61,111 nucleotides of DNA, from positions 1-61,111 of IMG/VR virus record IMGVR_UViG_3300042444_000090. The stretch is one strand, 5' to 3'. Numbering within the stretch: position 1 is the stretch's first letter; each line of letters starts with the position of its first letter. This DNA is from a virus. The notes under the pieces were generated by a model that ran no database searches, had not been told where the DNA came from, and worked only from the letters and a program-made list of their open reading frames with translations. This document shows positions 48,659-56,854 of the stretch, piece after piece. A program made the translations under genes and the position numbers.

Positions 48659-50425
48659 TTAGTCTACAGCAATAGCGGATTCCATTTCTGCTTCTAGAAC
48701 TTTCTTTTGCGCCAACAACTTTTTCAGTTCATCGAACTTTGCGTTGTATTCATCAGTTCCTTTGGTCAGTCCTGTCATTTCGACAACTTTTGCTCGTACT
48801 TGTGATTCAATATCCCCAAGCGGATCGGGGGTTTTCAGGTCAATTGCCACCATTTCTGGACGCGCTCCAGATTGTTCAGCAAGACGCTTATAAATGTTGG
48901 TAAGCTGATTCTGACCACGTTGTCTCTCCATAAAAAGAGACTTGCCCTGTTTGACAAAGTTTTTTCTCTGATCGGGGGCAAGCCTTCCGCCAGTAAGCAG
49001 TCGATTATATTCCGCTCTGATGCGGTCAGGAACGCCTGCCGCATTCTGAGCGTTTGCAAACTCTTGTTCTCGGACAACACTGCCGGGGTCTAGCAGCTTC
49101 ATAAAGCTGAAGATCATCGCAAGATCTCCCGCTCCCTCGCCACCAGACTCTGCCATACGCGAAGCACTTTTGATGTTAGCCCATGCATTTTGAACCACCA
49201 TGTAGTCCTTGGATGACGCAATAAACTCCTTACGCAGCTTTTGTTCCGCATCTGTATCAGCGCCAGCGGTAGTTGCAGGCTTTTCTGCTTCGGCTCTTGC
49301 CTTACCAACTTCAAGTCTGGCTTTTTCAAGGGCTAGGCGCTCAGCTTCCGTTTGCGGAGCTTTGGGCTTCGGCGGCATGACTTCAAAATAAGTTTCACCA
49401 GTTGGGTCATCCACCCTAGGAACAACTTCTGGACGCTCGTAATTCTCAGGCATTGGCATTTCTGCCACTCGTCGCGCCTGATCATAATTCGCGTACGCTC
49501 CCGGCTCAAATCCAGCGGGAAACTCCGTTGTTGGAGGAGCCATTTGGGCCAACGGCGCTCCCGCCGTGCTAGGAGTAAGATCACGAACCCCCTGCTGCAA
49601 TTCTTGCATTTGGCGAGCAGTTTCAGAGGGGATATAAGCGATATTAATCTGTCCAGCTAAGTCGGTAAGCGGCAGTCCCATTGCGCTTGCAGGAAGAGCC
49701 TGCGGTGCTCCGCCAGCTTGAGCAGCAGCAAATTGTGCAGCCTGCTCAGGGTTAATCCGCATCGCTCCAGCGGGAATAACATCGCTTCCTACTGGCAATA
49801 CGGGCGGAGGCGTCAGATTAAAAAGCGATCCCTCCCCTTGGACAGCAGGCAAATCCTCCTCGTCTTTTGTTGGAAGATCTGGCTCAACGGGAGGAATATC
49901 TCGTAGGTCTTCATTAAGATTTGGCTCAAGTGGGTCGGTTCCGTCGAAACTTTCTTCATCTTCAATGTCTCCGCCACCGCGATAAGGCGCTGTAGAGGGT
50001 TCGCCAATCATGCGGCGGGGGGGCTTTTTATTTGCCCCAACTTCCTGAAGGCGTTGTGCTGCAGATTCGCGCAAATACTGAATGCGTTTTTGCACGGCAT
50101 CTGAAGAACGGGCAGACTTAATCTGTTCAATATCTAGCGCCCTGCTGTGCTTTCTTTCTTCTGCAGCCACAGCCCGTTCTTGCTCAACATTGCTCATGTA
50201 AGCCTGCAATCCCGCTGCTCCAAGAGCCTGAAGAGCGCCATACGCAGCAGTAGCGGGAGCTTCTGGATTCTCGTCTCCAATCGCATATGCCCCTGCCACG
50301 TCTCTTGTAAAATCATTTTGAGTGACTACAGGTGTAAATGGAGAAAGACCCTCCAAAGCAGAAGTTATTTTTGACTGCTTAGGGGTAAATGAATATCCCG
50401 CTGTTTCTGACATTGGCGCTGCCAT
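48659..50425 (-). CDS. Internal virion/ejection protein with conserved LDPGSVVRE domain
   Basis: 588 residues. The C-terminal third has FMKLLDPGSVVREQEFANAQ followed by a helical NRLLTGGRLAPDQRKNF segment, a domain that recurs in internal virion and DNA-transfer proteins of many podovirus-like phages. The first 150 residues are helical and charged; the middle is Pro/Gly/Ala-rich and disordered. A Shine-Dalgarno site GGAGGAT, formed by the last codons of the upstream gene, precedes the ATG. It is encoded directly before the giant protein, so the two may be ejected together. Confidence 0.7.
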   Translation of the reverse strand: MAAPMSETAGYSFTPKQSKITSALEGLSPFTPVVTQNDFTRDVAGAYAIGDENPEAPATAAYGALQALGAAGLQAYMSNVEQERAVAAEERKHSRALDIEQIKSARSSDAVQKRIQYLRESAAQRLQEVGANKKPPRRMIGEPSTAPYRGGGDIEDEESFDGTDPLEPNLNEDLRDIPPVEPDLPTKDEEDLPAVQGEGSLFNLTPPPVLPVGSDVIPAGAMRINPEQAAQFAAAQAGGAPQALPASAMGLPLTDLAGQINIAYIPSETARQMQELQQGVRDLTPSTAGAPLAQMAPPTTEFPAGFEPGAYANYDQARRVAEMPMPENYERPEVVPRVDDPTGETYFEVMPPKPKAPQTEAERLALEKARLEVGKARAEAEKPATTAGADTDAEQKLRKEFIASSKDYMVVQNAWANIKSASRMAESGGEGAGDLAMIFSFMKLLDPGSVVREQEFANAQNAAGVPDRIRAEYNRLLTGGRLAPDQRKNFVKQGKSLFMERQRGQNQLTNIYKRLAEQSGARPEMVAIDLKTPDPLGDIESQVRAKVVEMTGLTKGTDEYNAKFDELKKLLAQKKVLEAEMESAIAVD

Positions 50426-50428
50426 ATT

Positions 50429-51160
50429 TTATCCTCCGCCGTAAGTTAGATTTTGAGATGAAATGTTGAACCGATTACTTCTGGCATTTCTTCCGCCAGA
50501 TTCTTGATTGATAGCTGCAGCAGCAACGGCAGGGGCGACATTGCTAGGAGCCATATAAGGAGTGGCCCCTGCAAGAGAACCCCCGCCTGCTCCTCCAACA
50601 TTAGAAAGAGCCTGAAGACGTGCCGCATTAATATCGAATCCCCCGCCCACGTTCCCCACCGATGTGTTCGCTAAAGCGTATTTCTGACCCGCAGCGGAAT
50701 CTGCGGCCACTTGTGCAGCATTCATTGCGCTCAATCGTCCACTTGCTCTTTGAATAGAAGCATTTTGCGCTGCTGTTGCCGATTGGTTTTCTGCAGCAAT
50801 TGCCGCATCTCGTTGACGCTTAGCTTCGGCCTCAGCAGCCGCTTTTTTTTCTGCATCAAGTTTTGCCTGAAGCGCTTTAATAGCTTTATCGTTTTCTGCC
50901 TGTTGTGCCGCTGATGTCCCTCCGACAACTGTTACGGTTGGACGCTGCGGATTTACAATACTATTAACCGCTCTTCCAACGCCCCCAAATGCATTGCCAA
51001 CTGCTCTTCCTGCAGAACTAACCGCTCCTGTAACGCCTCTCCAAGCGTTACTAATTGCGCGGCCAAGACTCCATCCACCTAAAAGCAAAAGCCATTCGGG
51101 ACGTTCTGGAGAAAACGCAAGACAAACAGTATTGATGATAAAATCAACAATGCCGTGCAT
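50429..51160 (-). CDS. Ala/Gln-rich internal protein, paralogue 3 (with TM-like N-terminus)
   Basis: 243 residues. Unlike its two paralogues it starts with a hydrophobic stretch (residues 5-35) and a Gly-rich amphipathic region (AVSSAGRAVGNAFGGVGRAV) that could insert in membranes. Then follow the shared parts: an Ala/Lys/Gln coiled coil (AKRQRDAAIAAENQSA), the motif GGGFDINAARLQALSNVGGA, a variable linker and a C-terminal NRFN ... LTYGGG. The SD for the next gene is built from its last codons. Probably an ejected or tail-internal protein. Confidence 0.6.
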   Translation of the reverse strand: MHGIVDFIINTVCLAFSPERPEWLLLLGGWSLGRAISNAWRGVTGAVSSAGRAVGNAFGGVGRAVNSIVNPQRPTVTVVGGTSAAQQAENDKAIKALQAKLDAEKKAAAEAEAKRQRDAAIAAENQSATAAQNASIQRASGRLSAMNAAQVAADSAAGQKYALANTSVGNVGGGFDINAARLQALSNVGGAGGGSLAGATPYMAPSNVAPAVAAAAINQESGGRNARSNRFNISSQNLTYGGG

Positions 51161-51161
51161 A

Positions 51162-51707
51162 TTATGCTCCTCCGAATGTCAGATTTTGTGCTTGCGGCAA
51201 TCCGAAACGATTTTGCGGAGCATTTGTTCCGCCTGCTTGTGCATTGGCGGCAATCAGACCCTGAGGAACTCCCATCGGAACAGCGCCACCTGAAGCTGCA
51301 GGGCCAGACGCATATGGCAACGCAGCCGCAGCGCCTGCACCAGCAACATTGCCAAGAGCCTGCATTTTAGCGGCGTTGATATCGAATCCTCCGCCGCCAC
51401 CCAATCCAGATGTCGCCATACTTTGACGTTGTGCCGCTTGCGTGTCTTGCAATTGTTGTGAAGCCTGCAGTCCGCTCAGTGAGCGTTGTGCCTGTTGAAC
51501 AGAAGTAAGCTGTTGGCCTCGCGCCTGATCATCCTCGGCTTGAATTTTGATTTGCCGTTGACGCTCTGCTTCAGCTTTGGCAGCAGCAGCAGCCGCCGCT
51601 GCTTGTTGCGCCCTTAGCTGATTCATCATCTGCTCCATTCTGTTGTCTACTTGCGGCATACCAGTTACCGCTCTCGTTCCCCCGCCTCTTCGTCCCATGC
51701 CGCCCAT
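51162..51707 (-). CDS. Ala/Gln-rich internal protein, paralogue 2
   Basis: 181 residues from ATG 51707, placed 6 bases after GGAGGAG in the end of the preceding gene. Gly/Arg-rich start, coiled coil (AAAAKAEAERQRQIKIQAED), GGGGFDINAAKMQALGNVAG, then a Gly/Ala-rich part ending NRFGLPQAQNLTFGGA. Same architecture as 50429..51160 and 51709..52245, indicating tandem gene duplication. Confidence 0.6.
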   Translation of the reverse strand: MGGMGRRGGGTRAVTGMPQVDNRMEQMMNQLRAQQAAAAAAAAKAEAERQRQIKIQAEDDQARGQQLTSVQQAQRSLSGLQASQQLQDTQAAQRQSMATSGLGGGGGFDINAAKMQALGNVAGAGAAAALPYASGPAASGGAVPMGVPQGLIAANAQAGGTNAPQNRFGLPQAQNLTFGGA

Positions 51708-51708
51708 A

Positions 51709-52245
51709 TTATGCTCCTCCAAAGGTTAGTTTTTGTGCGTTTGGCAAGGTAAATACATTCGATTTTTGAGTGCTTCCACCAGTGCCAGTGTTAAGTGATT
51801 CGGCAGTAGTCAACGCTGGATTAATTAGCGCTGGATTTGCCGCGAGATTCGCAGCCGTCGAGGGGAGCGTAGTGGAAGCAGCACCCAAGTTAGCCAAAGC
51901 GGCATTCCTAGAAGCGTTGATATCAAATCCTCCGCCCGTTGCCGCCATTCCCGCAGCTTCTTGCTCTTGTTTATACCTGTTGAGCGCTGCTTGATCAGCC
52001 AAACCCTGTGTAGCTTGCATTCTGCTAAGTGTATCAGCAGCGCTCTGCGTCGATTGCTGCATCCTTTGTTCGGCGCTGCGATCTTCTGCGGCAATTGCAG
52101 CTTCCCGTTGTGCTTTTGCAGCAGCAGCAGCAGCTTCTTTAGCTGCAGCAATTTGCTGTTGCATCATTTGTTGCATCATAGCCGCTGAATTGTCAGCAGG
52201 CATTGAATAAGTGATGTTTCCACCACCTCCGAATAGTCCTCCCAT
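51709..52245 (-). CDS. Ala/Gln-rich internal protein, paralogue 1
   Basis: 178 residues. Starts MGGLFGGGGNITYSMPADNS, then a Met/Gln and Ala-rich helix (AAAKAQREAAIAAEDRSAEQ), ATGGGFDINASRNAALANLG, and a C-terminus NVFTLPNAQKLTFGGA. GGAGGAT Shine-Dalgarno site upstream. First of the tandem triplicate in transcription order. Function unknown; location suggests a virion-internal or tail-tip role. Confidence 0.6.
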   Translation of the reverse strand: MGGLFGGGGNITYSMPADNSAAMMQQMMQQQIAAAKEAAAAAAKAQREAAIAAEDRSAEQRMQQSTQSAADTLSRMQATQGLADQAALNRYKQEQEAAGMAATGGGFDINASRNAALANLGAASTTLPSTAANLAANPALINPALTTAESLNTGTGGSTQKSNVFTLPNAQKLTFGGA

Positions 52246-52310
52246 AATTTTATCCTCCGTTTTGTTAGTTGTTATGCTTTCTTGAGGGTTCTCCCAAGAA
52301 AAATGTTAGG

Positions 52311-53225
52311 TTATGCCGTCATTTGTGTAAGCCCTGACATTGTTTGATCAAATCCTTTGCCAAAACCTGAGCTTCCTCCTGTTTTGGCTTTATAAATCGG
52401 CCCGTCAACTGCGCCATCAAGCCCTCCGAAAATCGATCCGAATAAAGCGCCATATGCAGACCCTGTAGGCCCACCAAAAGATCCGCCCGTCCATCCCTCA
52501 GATCCTCCAATGCTTATCCCCTTGAGCGTCCGATCTATCCAAGGGGTTCCTGTTTTTACTCCGCCAAGGCTTTTCAAGGCCATCGGAACAATTGCGCCCA
52601 TAGCGCCAGAAGCAATGTTCCCGCCCCCTCCGCCAAGACTTTTCATAGCCCCCGTCATTCCTCCGCCTGCAGCCGTTCCAGACGCAGCTTTTGCCGCTCC
52701 AGCGCCAGTGGCAACGTCTTTTCCTCCGCCTAACAGTCCACCAAGCCCTCCTGATCCACCTCCTGATCCACTCATCATTGACATTGCTGCAGGAATTGCC
52801 GCTGACAAGATGTCTGTTCCTGCCCCCATCGCGGCACTTCCAGCGGCCTCATTATTGTCTGCTGCCACTTGATAATTTTCGGGATTATCAGGAGAAAAAG
52901 TAAATCCGTTTTGCTCGCGCTCGCTCTGGCTTTGCATGGCATTCCATTGTGATGCAGCAGAAGATTGGCGCTGAGACGTGATTGCGCGGGAAAATCTATC
53001 CGTTGCGGATGTTCCAAGCGCTTCTTGTGCAAGCCGCATCAGAGCTTCTGACCGCTTATCTGCCTCAGGTTTCCCGTAAAACTGTCCTTCTGACATCAAA
53101 TTAGCAGCATAATTTTGACGCGCTGCTCTTTCAGATCCAGCAGAAGGCGCGGCCATACGGTTGGCTTTATAATCAGCCGCCGTTGGCAGGGTTGCCTTTT
53201 GAACCTGTTGATTTGATCCGCCCAT
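52311..53225 (-). CDS. Gly/Ala-rich internal virion protein
   Basis: 304 residues (starts MGGSNQQVQKATLPTAADYK). The N-terminal ~110 residues are helical and polar; the middle is Gly/Ala/Met-rich with membrane-active character (GAGTDILSAAIPAAMSMMSG, SGGGSGGLGGLLGGG). The C-terminus is Gly/Ser-rich. Resembles small ejection proteins of podoviruses, which form a conduit through the cell envelope. AT-rich leader, no Shine-Dalgarno site. Confidence 0.55.
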   Translation of the reverse strand: MGGSNQQVQKATLPTAADYKANRMAAPSAGSERAARQNYAANLMSEGQFYGKPEADKRSEALMRLAQEALGTSATDRFSRAITSQRQSSAASQWNAMQSQSEREQNGFTFSPDNPENYQVAADNNEAAGSAAMGAGTDILSAAIPAAMSMMSGSGGGSGGLGGLLGGGKDVATGAGAAKAASGTAAGGGMTGAMKSLGGGGGNIASGAMGAIVPMALKSLGGVKTGTPWIDRTLKGISIGGSEGWTGGSFGGPTGSAYGALFGSIFGGLDGAVDGPIYKAKTGGSSGFGKGFDQTMSGLTQMTA

Positions 53226-53239
53226 AGTTTTATTTAGAA

Positions 53240-54082
53240 CTATCTTCCGCCGAAATACATGGCCCCCGCCTGAGTTGCCATTCCTCCCAAATTGCCAAGA
53301 GCACCAATCATTGCTGCTTGTTGTGCATTTCGTGCTGCGGCATTCTGAGCAGCGCCTTGATAAAGCATTTGTTGATAGGCTTGCTGATTTGCTCTGTTTG
53401 CTTGTGAAAGGCTAAGCAAGTCTCCAATTCCAGTGTTTCCAAAGTCTGCAGCAGATGCTCCAAGACCTTGTGCAGCGCCAAGAAGTCCAGCTTGCCAGCG
53501 TCCAACAGCTTCCTTGTTGGCTACTTCGGCAGCTTGCTTGCCAGCCATCAATGCGCCCGGATCAAGTCCTCCCGTAGGAGCGCCATAAGCATTAACATAG
53601 TTTTGTTGCGCGGCGATGTTGCCCAATTCAAAATCTCTTCCTGCCTGAGTAGACATATCGAACAAAGCAGAGCGGGAAATGGTGCTGTCTGGATCGATTC
53701 CAGTAGCCGACATTGCAGGGATTCCTTTTGTTTTTGCCCATTCTTCCATTTGCTTTTTCCAAGCATCTTTGGAAGTGGCCTCTTGAAGTCGCCTCGGAAC
53801 GTCTCGGCGCATTTGCGCTGCTTCAGGGCTTGCAAGTTCTTCGTATTTGCGGGATCTGGCAAGGTTTGCCATGCCAAGTTCTCCAGCTTCGCGGGATACT
53901 TGTTCAGGACTAAACTCCTGCATCTGTGGCGTAATATTTGAGGCCAGCTTCAGCATATCAGCCTGATTTTTCAAAAACATCAGGCCCATCTGGTTTTTCT
54001 GACCCAACAAAGCCGCTTCCATGTCCATAGAAGGGCGCTTGATGTAGTCGCCGGGGTTTACTGTTGCTGGTGATCCGCCCAT
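53240..54082 (-). CDS. Ala/Gln-rich internal virion protein
   Basis: 280 residues (starts MGGSPATVNPGDYIKRPSMD). Mostly helical; the C-terminal ~90 residues are rich in Ala, Gln and Gly (AQNAARNAQQAAMIGALGNL-like pattern) and could be membrane-active. AAGGAG Shine-Dalgarno site. Similar start (MGGS) and composition to the next gene, which may reflect ancient duplication. Likely part of the ejected core. Confidence 0.55.
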   Translation of the reverse strand: MGGSPATVNPGDYIKRPSMDMEAALLGQKNQMGLMFLKNQADMLKLASNITPQMQEFSPEQVSREAGELGMANLARSRKYEELASPEAAQMRRDVPRRLQEATSKDAWKKQMEEWAKTKGIPAMSATGIDPDSTISRSALFDMSTQAGRDFELGNIAAQQNYVNAYGAPTGGLDPGALMAGKQAAEVANKEAVGRWQAGLLGAAQGLGASAADFGNTGIGDLLSLSQANRANQQAYQQMLYQGAAQNAAARNAQQAAMIGALGNLGGMATQAGAMYFGGR

Positions 54083-54086
54083 ATAA

Positions 54087-54479
54087 TTACTCCTTAGGTT
54101 CTTTGATTTCGTAGATTTCTCGGTTCAATGGAGTAAGACCTATTTTTGTCATTACCTCATTTGGAAAATTTGGACGCTTATCTGCTGTAGGAACTCCAAT
54201 ATAAGCGAGTGATCCAGACATTTGCACATGGCTAACAAAATCATTTATTACAGAAAAAACGTCTTTTGGCTTCGTGTGTTCGGGATGAAATGCTGGATAA
54301 ATTGTCGGGATATAAACCCAATCCGAATATCCAACAAGCCGACCATCTCTGTAATGTCCAAGGACGTTAATATTCGGATGTTCTTTGATTTCGTGATTAA
54401 ACTCTTGAGCAAAATCTACAGCCTCAAGGAATTCGTTGGTTCCATGTCTCAACAATTTGTAATTTATGCGTCTATTCAT
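54087..54479 (-). CDS. Conserved hypothetical, possible GNAT-like fold
   Basis: 130 residues from ATG 54479, one base from the upstream stop. INVLGHYRDGRLVGYSDWVY resembles the central beta-strands of GNAT acetyltransferases, but the acetyl-CoA pyrophosphate loop (Q/R-x2-G-x-G/A) is not evident. YPAFHPEHTKPKDVF follows. I recall similar proteins in tail regions of other podovirus-like phages without known function. Confidence 0.45.
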   Translation of the reverse strand: MNRRINYKLLRHGTNEFLEAVDFAQEFNHEIKEHPNINVLGHYRDGRLVGYSDWVYIPTIYPAFHPEHTKPKDVFSVINDFVSHVQMSGSLAYIGVPTADKRPNFPNEVMTKIGLTPLNREIYEIKEPKE

Positions 54480-54480
54480 G

Positions 54481-54726
54481 TTATGCTCTACCCACAAAAA
54501 CCTCATTTTTGGTAGTATATCCAGCGAATTTTGCAGCCTGCTCCTGAATAACTTTAACCCTGTCCGTAAAGCTGCCGCAGACAGCGCACGGAAGGCATTC
54601 GGGATCTTTGTATGCCGTGAATGGGATCGATGAATACAGCGGAACCATGCTTGTATCCGAAAAAGGACTGATGAACTTGTTTGGAAAGCTCGTTACTGGA
54701 ACAGCGGCCTGTGAAATATTGGGCAT
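54481..54726 (-). CDS. Small Cys-containing virion-region protein
   Basis: 81 residues from ATG 54726, one base past the nozzle gene's stop; upstream in-frame codons lie antisense-like inside that gene. Contains ECLPCAVCGSF (three Cys, two as C-x2-C) around residue 48, possibly a metal or disulphide site, and a helical end. Function unknown. Confidence 0.5.
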   Translation of the reverse strand: MPNISQAAVPVTSFPNKFISPFSDTSMVPLYSSIPFTAYKDPECLPCAVCGSFTDRVKVIQEQAAKFAGYTTKNEVFVGRA

Positions 54727-54727
54727 A

Positions 54728-56854
54728 TTAGCAAGGATTAGAAATTTTATACTGCACAGCCGCAGCATTTGCTGCCTGAAGCGCCAAAACGCCAGCCTGT
54801 TCCTCGGCATGGGCATAGGAAATGAAGGAAAGATATGATGCAGAAGCTGTTGCAGATATTGATGGATAGCCAACGCATGGCAGCGTAACCGTCTTGAATA
54901 CCTTGGCGAAAAACGTCTTGTTTTCACCAAGAGGACTGTCCTGCGGACTCGGAAGAATATCGATCTTTATGGAGTCTCCGCTCTCCCCAACAACGCAAGT
55001 CAGGGTTTCGCTTGTGTTGGGATTACCCACGGACTTCTCGCTCCAAGGATCTTGGAATACCCTGACAACTTCCACTCCTAGCTCTCCACACCATTCGATC
55101 AGCACAGAAAAGGCTTTGTCTATGTCTGCGGTCAAAGGGCTTTCGCACGTCTCATAACGCGCATTTCGCGTGGCGCTTTCGGTAACCAAACGCCTGTATT
55201 GGGTGTTTAGAAAGCCCAATTCATTGATTTCTTCTTCAAACGGTGTGTTCTTGTATTGATGAGGCTCGGTAATTGCCAAAATTCTACGATCTAGAACCTT
55301 CTGATATGACCCCTTGCTGCCCCTGAAGCTGGCTCGCACATCAACAGTGCCGCCGATCTCTTTGCATTCAATCTCGGCATACACAAATTGCTTTAGATCC
55401 ATACCATCACCAAGCTGGGCGGTTTCGATCTGGCTATAAATGCGGTTATAGAACTCCGTTGTGCTGCCGTCTTGGTTGATCCGCAAATATGAGTCCGTGC
55501 GTTCTGGCATGAAGGACTCCCAAAGATGGTTGTAAGACCCATCGTTTGTAGCCGTGTAATCCAAAGAAAAATGGAAGCACCTTGGCTGACCATCAACCAC
55601 TCCGCCCGTCCACTCAACGGGCCTTGTTCCTTCCCAAACGCCACACCAAGCAGGGTTTCTTGCCTGACCCCACTCAGATGCCGCCGCATAGTCGAGCACC
55701 ATTGTGGCCGAATTTACGGGTTCTAGGTAAGGGACAGAGTAAAGAAGGTAATTCTCAAACGATGTAGCGCAAATTTGCTTCTGATCTCCAGCCATGTAGC
55801 GCTTTGTACGCGCCATCTCGACATCTTTGTACAAAACCTGAGATGACAAATATGAGGCGGCAGCAACGTCAGCAGCAACCAATCCACCCTGAGAATACCA
55901 CCACATTTGTCCAGCCTGAAACGCTATGCTTTTGCCAGCAACGCATCCGACAGTTGGATACAGCGTATTTTGGAAGTTTGCCGTAGATGCCCATGCAGAC
56001 CTGTCCAAAATTCCTGACGCCAGCGAGAATGTAGACCTGTCAGTAAAAACAATCAGTCGCGTGTCTGTGTTTTGACCGACATAAGATACAAGTCCAGTTA
56101 CGGGCCTTGAAAAACTGAAATCTCCCCTGCCTGCACCTGAAGTTCTTTCAAGCCAGCTTGTGGGATCGCCCAAATCTGAAGCCAAAACAAGGTTGTTGTC
56201 GGCAATCCAAAGCCGATTTCCAGAAAATGCCATCCATGTCCCAACAGGAATCTTGTCGCTTTGAACTCCTGTGCGGTTTGATCCGTCCCAATAGGCTGGA
56301 GAAGAAATTCCGTCCTGAATCATCACGATGCGATGCGATGGAGTAACCGTTGTATCGCCGCCAGTGGAAGTGGTGGCCGATCTGGTCGCTAACGTGAAGA
56401 CGCATTGCGAGACATCTTCATCCAGCTTGATGCCGCGCAGTCGATAATCGTCCCAATTCTTGGGCTGCACTAGCGGGAATGGAGCAAAATATACGTTTCC
56501 GCTAACAGCGAATAAGATGTATGGAATTTCATCTTTCGCCACTCCCTTGCCATCAACGTCAAAAATTTGTCTTGGAACTGTGATTAGCTGTCCGTTGACA
56601 GTTTTTTTCTCGGCAGCTTGAGACTGTTTGTTAGCCGCAAAAAAAACTCCTCCTTGTATGTTTCCGGGCGGTAAAGAAAGGCGCATTGCATAGCCGGGGC
56701 GCGTTTGGGCAATGCCGCCCCTGACGGTAACATTGACGCCCCACTTCAGTTGGTTTTCTGGAAGCGCCCAAGCGTTTCTGACGCTGTTAACCCCTTGAGT
56801 CCAACCAGCAGTGCTTTTTACAAGCCTTCCAGCGTTGATTTGATCGGACTTCAT
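54728..56854 (-). CDS. Tail nozzle / tail tubular protein B-like
   Basis: 708 residues. WALPENQLKWGVNVTVRGG followed by IAQTRPGYAMRL near the start, then a long series of beta-strands with blade-like repeats (IVMIQDGISSPAYWDGSNRT, MAFSGNRLWIADNNLVLASD) is the pattern of T7 gp12-type nozzles with a beta-propeller. The last ~60 residues are Ala-rich. It caps the tail channel beneath the adaptor encoded just upstream, with a 4-base overlap, consistent with the order adaptor-nozzle in podoviruses. Confidence 0.75.
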   Translation of the reverse strand: MKSDQINAGRLVKSTAGWTQGVNSVRNAWALPENQLKWGVNVTVRGGIAQTRPGYAMRLSLPPGNIQGGVFFAANKQSQAAEKKTVNGQLITVPRQIFDVDGKGVAKDEIPYILFAVSGNVYFAPFPLVQPKNWDDYRLRGIKLDEDVSQCVFTLATRSATTSTGGDTTVTPSHRIVMIQDGISSPAYWDGSNRTGVQSDKIPVGTWMAFSGNRLWIADNNLVLASDLGDPTSWLERTSGAGRGDFSFSRPVTGLVSYVGQNTDTRLIVFTDRSTFSLASGILDRSAWASTANFQNTLYPTVGCVAGKSIAFQAGQMWWYSQGGLVAADVAAASYLSSQVLYKDVEMARTKRYMAGDQKQICATSFENYLLYSVPYLEPVNSATMVLDYAAASEWGQARNPAWCGVWEGTRPVEWTGGVVDGQPRCFHFSLDYTATNDGSYNHLWESFMPERTDSYLRINQDGSTTEFYNRIYSQIETAQLGDGMDLKQFVYAEIECKEIGGTVDVRASFRGSKGSYQKVLDRRILAITEPHQYKNTPFEEEINELGFLNTQYRRLVTESATRNARYETCESPLTADIDKAFSVLIEWCGELGVEVVRVFQDPWSEKSVGNPNTSETLTCVVGESGDSIKIDILPSPQDSPLGENKTFFAKVFKTVTLPCVGYPSISATASASYLSFISYAHAEEQAGVLALQAANAAAVQYKISNPC

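Noticed and set aside
54481-54930. Longer 149-codon version of the 81-aa gene
   Set aside because: The extra N-terminal part lies inside the nozzle gene, is Arg/Leu-rich frame-shadow sequence and the ATG at 54726 sits one base after that gene's stop.
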